DNA of 64,000 nt, taken from positions 52,208,501-52,272,500 of the forward strand of contig CM027381.1 in the NCBI GenBank assembly GCA_015680905.1. The letters are read 5' to 3'. This document shows positions 38,202-50,149 of this stretch, piece by piece. The DNA is from Coptis chinensis. Its lineage: Eukaryota; Streptophyta; Magnoliopsida; Ranunculales; Ranunculaceae. Below the pieces are notes generated by a model. The model saw only the letters and a program-made list of their open reading frames with translations, was not told the DNA's origin and did no database searches. The position numbers were made by a program, and so were the translations under genes. Position 1 is the stretch's first letter; every line of letters starts with the position of its first letter.

Positions 38202-39243
38202 CTAGTCGCCCCATTGAACCTTTCATTAACCTTTTCTATTTCACCAAAAATTCATTACCCATCTATTAACCACAAATAAATAAGTCTACCTAGATGGTGA
38301 GTATGAGAAATGGGATGAAGTGCAGAAAAATGAAGAGAAAAACTTGTCACAAATCAAAATCAGTTACCTGCTTCAGCAGAAAAGAAAAATAGAAATAGAA
38401 ATATGTTTCCAAAAATCAAAAGAAATATCAAAGGTAGAATTTCCCCCAAATCAAATCAAAAGGGAATACAAAAGCTTGAAAAAGCCGAGTATGGAAACCC
38501 ATGTTAGAAGCAGGAAAGAAAATAAGGATTTCTCTAGTATAAAAATCTCAAAGACCTTATTCTCTCATACTTATCATTTTTGAATTTTCCATTCCAGTTT
38601 CTTCTATACTACCTCCTAAGCCCCATAACACCTAATAAAGACCTCTAGCTCAATTAGGAGTAGGATAGTGTGATAATAAGTAGTAGTTGTGACTTCTCGA
38701 CCTCGGCTCCTCTAACTGTCATTGAGTATGTGAGGAAACGTGTGCCCACTGCACACTGGAGATAGCAAAACTTGAGTGGAAAAATAAGAGAGAAATTGTG
38801 TTTCGACACATACCTGTGAGAACCTACTTAAGGACGCTATCCAAAGGATCCAGAAACGGCCCTACTCATACATTTCATTATAAGATCACTGCATGCAAGC
38901 TCATATCTAGATGTTTGAATTATTGTATGTATATTAATTTAAATTTGAAAGAATTAATTCTTGTTTCCCCCGCTTGTGAGATGTATAGATATCTGAGATT
39001 AATTAAGGAAACAAACCTTTGTTACTGAGTCGTTGTAGTATAAATGAAGTTTGTGAGTATCTTCTCTAGAAAACTCTCACGAGGTTATAACTCGTCCACT
39101 AGAGAATTCCTAGTGGTTCAAGGCCTTGTTGCATACGATCAATGCAACCGCACTCTGGGAAATGAGACTTAGTTTAGGACAACACATTTTTGGCCACTTA
39201 TCATTTTAATGTCTCTTCTTTGCTTGAGGACAAGCAAAGTGCT

Positions 39244-40967
39244 ATTTGGGGGTGGTGTGATAAGCACCCAAAATTGTACTATTAAACCCCGAGAGACATA
39301 GTGTTTTGGTAAAATATGTGTTTAATAATCATGTAATAAATATATTTTCGTACTTTTGCAGGTTTTCACAGTTAACGTGAATATAATGATAAAACATGCA
39401 TTAAAGTATGGGAATACTAGAATATCTAAAGTCTTCCCACTCAGCCCAGTGAAGCCCAACAAAGCCTGACTAGAGCCGAAGTTTCCAAAAGAACAAAACC
39501 AGTGCAGAACGGGTCCACATATAAAGAAGCAGCAAACTTCCGAAGCTCACATCTGATAAATCTGGATGCCGACGTTGGCTAGTGAACTGCCAGAGCGACC
39601 AGGGCGACAAACTCTACGCAAATACAGAAAGTTGTAAAAATGCCAAAATCAGCACCGCCACTGGACACACCACGTGGACCCACTCTGCGGGCCCAAAGGC
39701 ATGACAAGTCAGCATAGGTAGGTGGCAAGTGATGATCACAATTTGGTGCCACCTTGCAATAGGAGAAGACATGTACCAATTCAAACCAGGTGGTTTGAAT
39801 TGAATTTGGCTGAAGACAAAACATTAATAAGGAAAAGACAAAAGACAAAGCATCAAATTAATTCACAAGCAGACAAAACTTTGTTATTCAAAGTTTTGAA
39901 TATCTTAATTAAGAAACGGACAAAACCCAATTAAATCCTTCACAAGGGTCTCCAGCCTATATATATGAGGGGGTGTCTTTGATATTCTTGCTTTAACTTC
40001 CGCTCAGTAGTTAGTTAGCTTTCATTCCAGCACTTTACATTCCGTCATTTTCTCTTCCAGCAATTTAAATACTATAAGTCATTTCTTCTTAATAAAATTT
40101 ATTTCTAGCTTTTCAAGTTTAATTCCTGTCCTGCATTTATTTATTTAATGTATACAACAAGTTTAATTATTCCTTCAATGACCATGAGCTAACCCCTTCA
40201 GGGGGAGGGTTATGCTGCTCGTGTGAGAATCTGGATTGACACTTTAATATTCTAGAATCACTGCTTAGGAATTAGGTGTAGATTAGACATCCGGTCCCAA
40301 AATGACTGAGACTGTACAAATTTGGAGTGTTGATGCTCCAGAACAGTATCGCTAGAGACCCAAAATGTCTCGCGCACGACTTTCTCGGTGTCGATGTGAC
40401 TCTCCAATTTGTCCAAATGTGATGTAGAATTGAACCAGACCTGAAATGATATTCCGAGATGAAATATTAGTTCAACTCCTTATGCTAGTCTGCGTGCGAT
40501 CGACTTCGTAGATGTCTTGGCGTTTAAGCTAGGGATCAATACTCGATGTCGTCTCGGGTTTGTCTATGAACTCGAGACGAATTAAAGATGTAGTGATGTG
40601 GTAATATAAACTGTTAAAAAATAATTCTTGCATGAGTATGATTAACTCTCTCCCTGTTTCTCTATCTTTGTTTATTTACATCGAAATCACCGTTAGTAAT
40701 TTACATTACCGTTTATTTAATTAAACCAACTAAAAAACCTAAAATCCTACTCACCAAAAGTTGTAATTCTAGTTGTACACCATGCCGAGCCCTAAGGTTT
40801 GGACGATCCCTTACTCGACCTATCCTTCCAAACCCACGTGAGTAAGGTAACTTGACTAAATGGACGACTATACGAACTTTGGACTTTGGACTTTGGTCTT
40901 TGGACTTCGGACTGTGGACCTCGGACTTAAGTATAAAACCAAAATTGTGAGAAATCAGCGTTTATCA
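39244..40967 (+). repeat. Polypurine tract and 3' LTR of the outer element
   Basis: Polypurine tract atttgggggtggtg (39244-39257), then an LTR that starts TGATAAGCACCC (39258) and ends GCGTTTATCA (40967), 1710 bp. A TATA-like ctatatatatgaggg lies at about 39957. Its first 40 bases are related to the U3 start of the nested family. The 3' border is confirmed because LINE coding sequence starts at the next base. The last 5 bp target duplication would be GATCC (40968-40972), but its left partner is lost. Confidence 0.85.
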
Positions 40968-42215
40968 GATCCATTCCATAAGAACTTGGCACAAATCTTT
41001 GCTACCATGATCAGGACACCTTGCGGTAGTATAAAAGTTTTTTCCCAATAAATGTTGAAAGATGCTAAAATTGAAATGATTAGTTATAACCTTCCTGCAT
41101 GGCTCAGAAACCTATTTTTCTAATTCTCAAACTTTATAGTAGTTTTCTCAATCAAAGGCAAGCAATCCTTGATACTAATTCTTGTTGAAACCAGAGGAAG
41201 GCCAAGATATTTGATTGGAGGGGAGATCAACTGCATACTCATAATGTGAGCAAGTTAAGTGCCTTCTACTTGAGATAGTCTACCAGTAAGTATGGTGAAT
41301 TTATGAAAATTTAGATGCAGTCCAATTGCCCTTGAGAAATCCTCCAAAATAAGTTTCAAAGCTCTTATATAACCCTCATGTCATTTGATAAAGATTAAGA
41401 CATCATCTACAAAATATAAGTGGGTGATTTTTCTTCTTTTGCAATATGGATGAGGCTTTACATCTCTTCTATGTTGTCCTGCTTGAAAGAGTGAGTTAAG
41501 AGTTTTCATGATCAACATGAAAAGGTAGGGTGACATTGGGTCACCCTGTCTTAAACCTTTCTTCCCTTGAAAGAACCTTAAAAGTTCTCCATTGAAGATA
41601 ATAGAGTAAAATGGAGTGGTAAAGCATATTTTGATCCATGCCTTTAGCTTATTAGGGACGTTCAACTTGTTGAGAATGAGAAGTATAAAATCCCAGTGAA
41701 CTGAATCAAAAACCTTTTGAAGATCCACCTTTAGAGTGCATCTTGGGGTGCCATGTTGCCTTGAGTAACTTCTAAGCACCTCATGAGCAAGAAAAAGATT
41801 GTCCTATATGCTCCTACCTGGAATGAATGCAGATTGGATAGGAACCACTAAGTCATGTATAACATGCTTAAGTTTGTTAGTAATGACTTTAGTAAAACAT
41901 TTATAAATGACATTAATACAAGATATAGGTCTATAGTCACCTACTTTCGAAGGATTTTTCACTTTAGGGATTAAGCTGATGAACGTAGAGTTAATGCATT
42001 TAGAAATTTGAGAGTGAGAGAACATGTACTTGACTGCTAAGATGAAGTCTGCTCCCATAATACTCCAACATTTTTTGTAAAAGAATGCATTGTAACTATC
42101 TGGACCAAAAGCATTGTTGTCTTCAGTATCAAAGAGTCCAGCTTCTGAGACATCTAGTTCAAGGTGACAACCAATAAGTTTTAGGAGTTCAACATTTTAT
42201 GATTGTGCCAAAGAC
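40968..42215 (-). pseudogene. LINE reverse transcriptase fragment
   Basis: Minus-strand pieces give the core of a plant L1 RT in order: STFISLIPKV, DYRPISCINVIYK, VDLQKVFDSVHWDF, GLRQGDPMSPYLF and YFVDDVLIF (F-V-D-D catalytic box near 41395). These are followed by IKYLGLPLV and ILPQGVLIMVAKICAKFLWN at 40970-41040. Stops and frame breaks occur (for example near 41385 and 41800). The endonuclease part and the zinc-binding/RNase H end are absent. The outer gypsy LTR abuts it inside the FLWNG segment, so the gypsy inserted into this LINE. Confidence 0.88.
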
Positions 42216-42237
42216 AATTTAAAGGATAAGTTCATGT

Positions 42238-42402
42238 AAAAGCAATGAGGAGCATGGGACTGACGATGGGAATGAATGGGATGAGTCGGAGGATGAGGAT
42301 GATGTTCATCTCATTTTCAGTAGTTTTGAAGAGGGTCCTCTTGAGGATGTTGATGAGCAGGAGCTCGATTTCAAAGGTGCTATTAATTGGGGACATGCAT
42401 AG
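42238..42402 (+). pseudogene. Acidic protein fragment, unrecognised
   Basis: About 54 codons rich in D and E (DESEDEDDVHLIF, EEGPLEDVDEQELDFKG) ending at TAG 42400. It has no start of its own and lies between a LINE fragment and Helitron-like sequence. It may be a gene piece carried by a mobile element. I do not recognise the family. Confidence 0.3.
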
Positions 42403-42433
42403 GCAGGAGATTTATGCTCTTATAACTTAGTTA

Positions 42434-42459
42434 CTAGCATATATGCACGCACGTTGTGC
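42434..42459 (-). mobile_element. Candidate Helitron 3' terminus
   Basis: Minus-strand reading: a GCAC-AAC-GTGC hairpin (42459-42449), 11 nt, then CTAG (42437-42434) followed by T. This is the canonical Helitron 3' layout. A possible partner 5' end (A then TCTATACTATCGG, minus strand) is at 54417, across two younger insertions. Short motifs like these arise by chance, so confidence is low. Confidence 0.35.
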
Positions 42460-42540
42460 ATAATTATAAACACAATTGCTATGAAAACACGAACCAAAAA
42501 AGAAAAGAAAAGTGTTTGATGCTTGGCAAGTAATGGTGGT

Positions 42541-43972
42541 TGATAAAAGGTAAAATGATAGTTTTACCTACACATAAGCTACGAGACTCAAACGTAAGTA
42601 AAACTAAAACTATTTTACGCTTAATGTTTATCAAAGTTTTCTACTCTCGATGCTATTGCAATAGAGTTGGAATAGAAGATTCGTCCCACTCCTAGTTCTT
42701 TAGAAATCTAAGTTAACTACAATTATCAGTCTATCAAAGTTAATGAGAGTGATGATGAAAATTATACTATGATGGCAATTCAAATACTAAGGTTCGAATC
42801 TAGATAAAGAATTAGGGGAATTTAATTCCATCTTGAATTCAACTTAATAAACTAGCATAGATTGTTGTAATCCAATTCTTTCGTTCTTACGCTAAGAATT
42901 GGTCGTTCTAATCCCTAATCATTCATGGCAATCTCTACCAAATAATGACTAGCATGTGAGGAAGTTCAACCCATTCTCATGGAAAATCAACTACCTTCTA
43001 GAGTGGAATAGAATCTTACAACTATTTCTACACTACACAATCAAGTTTTCATCAAGGCTTCATCAAACCCCTCTAATGGAGGTTTAGCCTTGATTCATAA
43101 AACTATCATTTCTATATGAATTTAAGCAAGACCTGATATAAAGATTATAATTTTACTAATTTGATCTAATCAAGGATTCACAACTGAATTAACAATTAAG
43201 AAATGATTAATAACTAATAACTGAATTTAAATCTAAGTAATTTAATAAACCAAAACTAAATTTATGAATAACTAACTACTTTTATTAATCTAATAAAGAA
43301 TTATCAATGATTCAATAACTGAATTTAAAACAAGGTAATTAAAAAACTAATTAATGGAGTCTAAGGTAATTTATTTTCTAATCTAGGTCTAGCTAATTGG
43401 TCTACCTCTTTCCTCCCTTCAAGAAGAGAAAGAGATCCCCAATTTCGTGCATGGGCCTGGAGCCATATTTTGGGCTGGAAAATCGAGCCCAAAACCCAAT
43501 TTCTTTAGTCCACAGAGGTCTTTTCAGTTAGATTTGACTTCAACAAACTTTTCGTCCACTTTTGCTCTTCTGATTGGGTCAAGGTTTGGACCATTGGGAA
43601 GCTCTTTCCAAGACGGTCGTTTTGACATAAGGTAGGCCCAATTCCGAGGTCTGAGTCCAAAGATACGGTCATCGGAAGTTTTGCTAACTTTTGTGCATTA
43701 TTTCTACTCGCGTTGACTTTGACTTTTCATCTTTGACTGGGCTTTAAAAAGGTTTTTTCTCCTTGAATCTTGGCCTTTAATCACAGAACTTCTTAGCAAC
43801 CAACCCTTGCTCTTTTATCTCGCAAAAGTGATACATTTCTATACATAATTGACTCCAATGCCTGAAATACATAAAAGCACGTAATCAGCATTAATTCTTA
43901 TTTATTACTCGCATAATTGGTCTAAAAGTATTATTGTTAAGGGGTTAAAATTACAGTTTTGGGCTCTTATCA
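42541..43972 (-). mobile_element. Second solo LTR of the nested-element family
   Basis: 1432 bp, starting tgataaaagg and ending gctcttatca in plus reading. It is flanked by GTGGT (42536-42540) and GCGGT (43973-43977), a 5 bp target duplication with one mismatch. The right half shares long blocks with the LTRs at 28743 and 37257 (gtgcatgggc-tggagccat, gggcccaaaacccaattt-like, cggtcgttttgacataagg). It is older than the nested element, as judged by more differences. Confidence 0.85.
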
Positions 43973-44194
43973 GCGGTTGACAATAGAGTGATAGTACAAC
44001 ATTTTGAAAGATAAAAAAGTGATAGTACAACATAGGAGTGCAACTTCTCTGAAATAGCATCATTACCATAGTAATATGATGGATGCTTGTTGGGAAGAGT
44101 TGTCCATGTTTGATATCCAGTTTGAGCAGTAGTTTTGTCGAAGCAGATTAATGTAGCAAAAATTTGTAAATATAAATAACACTAAAATTATAAT

Positions 44195-44646
44195 TGTAGA
44201 TGTTATATTTACTAGACAACGACCTGATGATTCGTGTGGTAAGGAATGGTTGCACTCTTCTTGGGATAAGAGTTGTCTATGTATCAAGTTTCTTGGGGTA
44301 AACTTGAATCAAGCCTTACGTAGTTCATCTCTATTTACTTATAGATGTTTGAGCTGATTTTCCTTATTTGCTCTAGGCCGTTATGAATTGTATATCCACC
44401 TTGTATGCTATCTCGATGATTTGTCATTACTCTGCTGTTACAAAGTTAATATCTCCATGATTGTGGCATTAATTGAGCTCCAAGATTACGCTAGTTGGTT
44501 TGCTTCCATAAATGGCTGTAACTGATGCTGTTGGACGACTTGGGTGTTGGGTCATGGGGTACGATTTGATAGTGTGGGACGAGTTGAAGGTGGACGACCT
44601 GGTATGTGGACGCATGCACTGTAGTGTGGAATGAAAGGTACTTACA
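44195..44646 (-). repeat. 3' LTR of the Tat element
   Basis: 452 bp, TGTAGATG...TACTTACA in plus reading. On its right, plus cacaacccactttatttt gives a purine-rich aaaataaagtgggttg in minus sense, the likely polypurine tract. Confidence 0.9.
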
Positions 44647-45059
44647 CAACCCACTTTATTTTTTATTCGTTCTTTGGACAGCTGTTCCATGGAAAAAGAA
44701 GTGTTAAAAAGTAAAGTTTGAAAGCACATGTCCGACAGTTGTTTGTTTTGAATTTAGGTTTTGGAAAATGTGCGGGAACTGTTGGGCTGGATTCGTGGGC
44801 CCGAAATTACAGCGATTTGTGGGCGAGTAATGATTTAGGTGTTTGGGAACACGAAACGTTTTTGTAGTCTCTCGAGGTTTTGGCAGTTGAAGGGTTTTGA
44901 CTGGTTAAGGGATTCTCTTTCTTATTTCTCTATCTAGTAAAAGAAGAAAAAAACCAGAGAAAAAGAAAAAAGGGAGAAAAAAAACTTTTCTCATCTTCGG
45001 TATCAGGTGCGTGTTTTGATCTTGTAAACTTTGATCTTTTGTTTATTCTAGAACTCGTA

Positions 45060-47460
45060 ATGTCTGGTACCAGTGATAACTTGAGTGGTGAAGTTGAAAT
45101 TGATGAATAGAGAGAGAGAATAGTAAGTGGTGAAGAGGTTGATGATAGGGTTTGTAGTGGTGCTGAGGCTTCGTCGTCTTCATCGTTGTAGACGGGGGCT
45201 GAGGATGCGAGGAGGCCTAAGTCGGAAGATTGTTATGCTTCTCTGAGGGAGGATTTTGGTTGGGTGGAGGCCGATCTAGCGATGTACGACCTGAGGGGGG
45301 AGAGGAATTTGTTTAATAGTGACTATGTTCCTTGGGGTGGAGGAGTAGTTGTTTGCTATGGATAGTTGAAAGCTGGGATGAGGTTGCCTCTATCCCGTCT
45401 TACTGTGGAGGTGCTGAATTATTTGGGAAAAGCCCCTTGTCAGTTCATAGGGAACAGTTGGAGGATCTTCCCTGTGTTGGATCTGTTGAATAATAGGGGT
45501 TATAACATTTGTTTAACAGATGTGTTGGAGCACTTTGTTATGAGGAGGTCGGGTGCTATGAATTTTAGTTTTTAGGTCGGTAAGGGAAAATCTCCTATTA
45601 TCGTGGGGGTGAGTAAGGAGGAATGGAGTCGTAGACCATTTTTGGTTATGGGTAGATATTGCCCTCCTCATTTGGAGTTGGCAAGTCGTGTTGTACAGTT
45701 TGCTGGTAGGTCATTGGTTTTAGGTCGTAATGTGTGTATGGTATATTATGATTTGAACGTTCTGACTTATCTATTTTGTTTTTGCAGAGGTTTCTATTCG
45801 TGATCGAACCCAGAACGATGCTATAGAAATGTTTGCTTGTTTAAGCTTGGAGGAGAAATGAGCTTTGCTTGGGGCGGTTGCACATTACTTTAAGAGGCGC
45901 GGAGGAGAGAAGATGAACCGTAAGAAGTTGGAGCAAAAGAAGAGGGCTCGCAAGGCTGTCGTTGTTCTCTCTGATTCTAGCTTGGATTCTACAATGGAGA
46001 GGGAGATCCAAAAGAAAGCACTTGTCTATGGAGTGAAAAGGGCTGGAGGGGTTGGTGATAGCCGCTCAGGGGCAGTTAGGATGGCTAGAGGAGCTGCTGA
46101 AAGCCGTTCTGCGTCCAGACGCTCTGAGGTGGGTGATGTGGATCGTTTGGCATCCCAACGTTCTGAGTTGGTGGATGGAAGATGCTTTGCATCCAACCGC
46201 TTCTCCTCTGGTGATGCAGATCATTCTGCATCCACCTGTTCTGAATTGGGTGCTAGAAGTGCTGGTGGTCTTACTGTTGATAATACTGGAGGAAGTGCTG
46301 GTGGAGATGGTAATGCTCTCACTTCGTTCTGGAGGCCTAATCTGAAGAGGCACTCTGAAGTGGTTGAGACAGAGGGGGCTAAGAGGTCCCGAACTGAGTC
46401 TGAGGAACAACCTAGTACTATGGAAGGTCGTACTTCTTCAGGTCCGGTACCTTTAAAGAAGATGAATCTGATTGATTTGGTTGTTGACGTTGGGGTAGTT
46501 GAGGCCCGTGGTAAGAAGAATGTTGGTGATGGTGAGCCTGCTGCTCAGCAGTGCAAGGGGTCAGGGAGTGTGGCCCCAAGCGACAAGAGTGGAGATGACG
46601 TTCTGGACAGGCTCATCATGTATGAGGACCCTATTAGTTGTCTGAGGAAGGTTGTGAAGAATGGGAACTGCAGTTTCAAGTCCACATTGGTTGCTGGAGG
46701 GTTACTTGAGAGCATTGTTCTTGATGGAGATAGGAGTAAGCTAGATGGTAAGAGTCTGGAGGTGAACCTAAAGGAGATGGATCGATCGCTGTGCTATGTG
46801 AGCGTTATTCTGTTCTGAGCTTGTTTTCTTTGGGTTTTGTCAATATAGATCTAATCTAATCTTAATTTGTTATTTGTCAGGTTCTTGCCATGTACATGAA
46901 GTTGAGGGAGATGGCATCTATCTCCGATCTGTACAAGAAGGAGTTTGATGCCAGCAAGAAGGCTTATGGCAAGTTGGTGGCCGAGCAACAGGTGGAGAGG
47001 GCTGAGGTCGCAGGTGCAAGAGCTGGGTGGGAAAGTGGCTCTGTTGTAACCCTCTCTTGACTCTACAAAGTTGGAGGTTCAATAGTGGGTTGCCTAGTGC
47101 AAGAAGGTGCGGGCCGTTGTTGATCAAGCTAAAATTGAATATAACAACCTGGTTGATTTGGTGGAGAGTGGTGATACTTACGTTCTGGTAGATGATTATT
47201 TGGAGCTAGATCGTAAGTATGAGCTCCTGAAGATGTCAGTTGAACGTGGGGCTGCAACAGTGTTTGCTGAAGATACTGGTGCAGATGCTAGTAGACGATC
47301 TGACCTTCCATTTGACCTAGGTGTTGCTCCAGCTACAGCTCCTTGTGATATTGTCGAAGATTTGTTGATTGTTGGTGATGATCCAGTTAGCAATTCTGGT
47401 GCTGTACAGGGCAGCGAGCTGGATCCTTTGAACGTTGAGCAAGTTTCTCATGTTGTTTGA
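45060..47460 (+). pseudogene. Antisense intron-containing gene within the Tat element
   Basis: Plus strand, opposite to gag-pol. ATG at 45060. Introns inferred: 45007-45051 (in the leader), 45727-45787 (61 bp) and 46798-46880 (83 bp), all GT-AG. Removing the second and third keeps the reading frame (GQVSIRDRTQ and LCYVLAMYMKLREM across the joins). Parts: an acidic serine-rich start, a LPLSRLTVEVLNYLGKAPCQ block, a basic linker (RKKLEQKKRARKA) followed by AxxRxSEVGD-type serine/arginine repeats (46080-46250), and a likely coiled-coil end. In-frame stops (for example TAG near 45108, TGA at 45859) and a shift near 47040 inactivate it. Antisense extra ORFs are known in Tat-lineage elements; their function is not established. 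Confidence 0.7.
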
Positions 47461-47860
47461 GCTCCTCTAGTTTGATTTTTGTTGGTTGTTCCTTTGAACA
47501 ATGTTAACACTGCTCTGGTTTTTATTCTGATACAATATATTCTTGCTGATGGCGATATTTGAGGTCGTTTTCCCAGGATAACCTGGGGGCCTCAAGTACC
47601 TAAACAAATTTGTTATTTAAGTAGAAATATATAAATTACTTACTTGTTGAGATTGTGATCGAGGTTTGCATGCATGTGATTGCTTTTCTTGTCTTTGTTT
47701 GTTGCTTGACGACCTGTGTTGTATAGTGGTAGCGTTGATGAACTACTGAACTTGGGTAGGTCATCTGATTGTAATAGGTCGTAGAGCTTTTGTGTACGAC
47801 CTGGTAGATTTGCATAGTTGATACCTAGGCTTTGTCTTATTTAGGTGTGTGTAAGTCGTT

Positions 47861-48260
47861 CCTTTTGGGGGAACCTGCTATAATTAGTCTTTGAATGGCC
47901 CTTATAGTTGAGTCTAACTTAAACCATTTCTAGGTCGTAAGCTGACTTGGGGTCCTTTTGGGGGTCCCCTGGATTGTATTTATCTAATAATTGCGTGGAA
48001 TTTACAGTTGAATCATGCTTAATCCTGGCTATGTGTTGGTGTTAAATTGATTTAGGGTCCTTTTGGGGGACCTTGGTTTGTAGTTGTCTGATAATTAGCC
48101 TTTGAGCGGTAATTATAGTTGAATCATACTTAACCTTGGTGTTAAGTCGATTTAGGGCCCTTTTGGGGGACCTTTGTTTGATTTGATTGATATTCAACCA
48201 CTGCGTGGTTCTTGTATTTGAGTCATTCTTGGCTCCTTCTTTGATGTACGACCTAACAGT
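47861..48260. repeat. Degenerate ~100 bp tandem repeat, four units
   Basis: The motif ccttttgggggacc recurs at 47861, 47954, 48059 and 48159 (spacing 93, 105 and 100 bp). Each is followed at a similar distance by (c/t)taataatt(a/g)-type and agttgaatcat(a/g)ctta-type blocks. It lies between the integrase stop and the 3' end of the antisense gene. Tandem repeats in this position are known for Tat-lineage elements. Confidence 0.75.
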
Positions 48261-48404
48261 GTGATGTCCTAGGTCGGGTTACGTAGTGTAATGTGCATAA
48301 TACTCATGTAATGCAAAAAAAAAAAAAAAACATCTGTGCTCGAACTGTTGATGAAACTTTATTCATGTCGATCTATATATCTGGAGAAAAACTTATTGAT
48401 AAAA

Positions 48405-49510
48405 TCATTTTAGGAGAGCTGTATTCCAAGGTCGGAGAAGCATGTCACCGAGCTGAGTTTTGATCCAGTATGCTCCATTTCCAACAACTCTGTCAACTAT
48501 GTATGGTCCCTCCCAAGTTGGGTCAAGTTTGGCTGGTGCTAAAGTCTTTTTGAGGACTAGGTCGCTAGCTTGGAAGGATCTTGGGACGACCTTCTTGTTG
48601 TATGATCGTTGGATTGCTTGGTGGTACCGAGCTAGGGATATTGCAACTGTTTCTTTTCGCTCTTCTAGGAGATTGACTTCTTTGGCTAAGATGTTGTCAT
48701 TATCTCCTGATTCGACGATGTCTAAGCGTGTGGTTGTGATTGTGAGCTTTGATGGTATTACTACTTCAGTTCCAAAGCAAAGTGTGAAAGGAGACTCGTT
48801 GGTACTAACCCGGGGTGTTGTTTTGTATGCCCATAGGATGTTCCCGAGCTGTTCTGGCCATTGGCTTTTCCTGCTTTCCAATTTCTTTAGGAGATTTTCT
48901 TTGATGGCTTTGTTTGTGGCCTCTACTTGGTCATTGCTTTGTGCATATCTAGGTGTGGAAAATGTTTGAGTGATGCGCCATTTTTGTAGAAAAGCCTTGA
49001 CTTGTGTGCCAGCGAATTGGGTTCCGTTGTCCATGACAAGGGTGTTGGGTAGACCAAATTTCGTGATGATGTTGGTCCATATGAAGTTGATGACGTTGAC
49101 TTCCTTGACTTCGACTAGTGCTACTTGGTGAAGTAATCTGTGGCTTCTAGAACGTATTTGAGACCTGTTTTCTTTTGTGGGATGAATGGTCTCATGATGT
49201 CTAGCCCCCACATGTGGAAAGGTCATGGGCTTGCAATATTGATCAACTCCCTTACTGGACTTAGGTGGTTGTGGCCGAATGTTTGACATTGGAGGCATTT
49301 AAGAACGTACCTTTTTGCCTCTATATGCATGTCTGGCTAATAATACCCTTGGGCTATTGCTTTCTGTGCCAAGGATCTTGCTCATGCATGGTTGCCACAT
49401 TCACCTTTGTGGATTTCGTCGAAAATAAGTTGGCCTTCGGGTGGAATTATACACCTTAGGTGGGGCCCTCCTGGGGATTTGTGGAATAATCGTCCGTTGA
49501 TTACTGTGTA
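48405..49510 (-). pseudogene. Integrase of the Tat element
   Basis: The last 297 codons are open (48405-49298). They contain LPNTLVMDNGTQFAGTQVKA (second catalytic D) and a YAQSNDQVEATNKAIKENLL segment with the catalytic E, then a C-terminal region ending WEGPYIVDRVVGNGAYWI. The zinc-binding and first-D regions (CLQCQTFGHNH, WGLDIMRPF) are read upstream to about 49510 with stops and shifts. If intact it would join element cDNA to the host chromosome. Confidence 0.9.
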
Positions 49511-49519
49511 TCTTGGGCC

Positions 49520-50010
49520 TCATAATTGTATTGCACGAGCATTCTTTGCCTCAGCCGGCAGCTCACCCTGCAAAATGTATTTCAGGAATAGGCCTATCCA
49601 AGATTGAGTGATTTCTTCTTCGGATGAGGGCTGAAAGTCGGTGAGGCTATTGACACTTTCTTTCTGGTATGCGGGCCTTTCCAGGATATCAATGTAGACT
49701 GTGCTGGGGCAAACCTCTTGTGTCTTCGAGCCTAAGAAAGCTAGACTGTCTGCATGTCTGTTATCTTCCCTGGGAATGTGCTCTAATGAGAACGTTTTGA
49801 ACAATCTGATGAGGTCATTGACGACCTGAGCGTATTTTGCCAGGTTTACTCCATTCGTGACATATTCTTTGGTGATCTGCTTGACAATTAGCTGGGAGTC
49901 GCTGTAAGCTTTAAGCTTTGGGACTTGTAGCTGCTGTGCCATGCGGAGGCCTGTGATCAATGCTTCGTATTCCGCTTCGTTGTTGGATGTTGCGAAATCG
50001 ATCTTGATTG
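49520..50010 (-). pseudogene. Second RNase H (archaeal-type) of the Tat element
   Basis: 146+ codons with NNEAEYEALITGLRMAQQL, AYSDSQLIVKQI and EHIPREDNRHADSLA motifs, the E, D and D residues of RNase H. This domain sits between the usual RNase H and integrase. The presence of two RNase H domains is a hallmark of the Tat lineage. The N-terminal strand with the first D is broken by a stop near 50020. Confidence 0.9.
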
Positions 50011-50149
50011 ATTTTTATAGCTAGGTGCCTTTTGGTGATGTTAACACAGCCCCCAGTCTACTGCCGCTGTTGTTGCACGCTCCATCTATGTAGAGGTGCC
50101 ATGTGTCTGGGGTGGTTGGCTGATGGAGTAAAGTGATGGGCTCAGGTTC

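Larger units (their letters stand above)
18755..40967 (+). mobile_element. 5'-truncated Athila-like Ty3/gypsy element, interrupted by the 28743-38201 insertion
   Basis: Plus-strand order: end of gag and protease, reverse transcriptase, RNase H, integrase, two extra ORFs, a polypurine tract at 39244-39257 and a 1710 bp 3' LTR at 39258-40967. The own sequence is 18755-28742 plus 38207-40967, about 12.7 kb. The 5' LTR, primer site and most of gag are missing. The order PR-RT-RH-INT followed by extra ORFs and long LTRs fits the Athila branch. Several in-frame stops and frameshifts make it defective. The right boundary is sharp, because LINE RT coding sequence resumes at 40968. Confidence 0.85.

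Noticed and set aside
48460..48969. 169-codon plus-strand frame
   Set aside because: Antisense shadow of the integrase ORF, with codon pattern dictated by the other strand.
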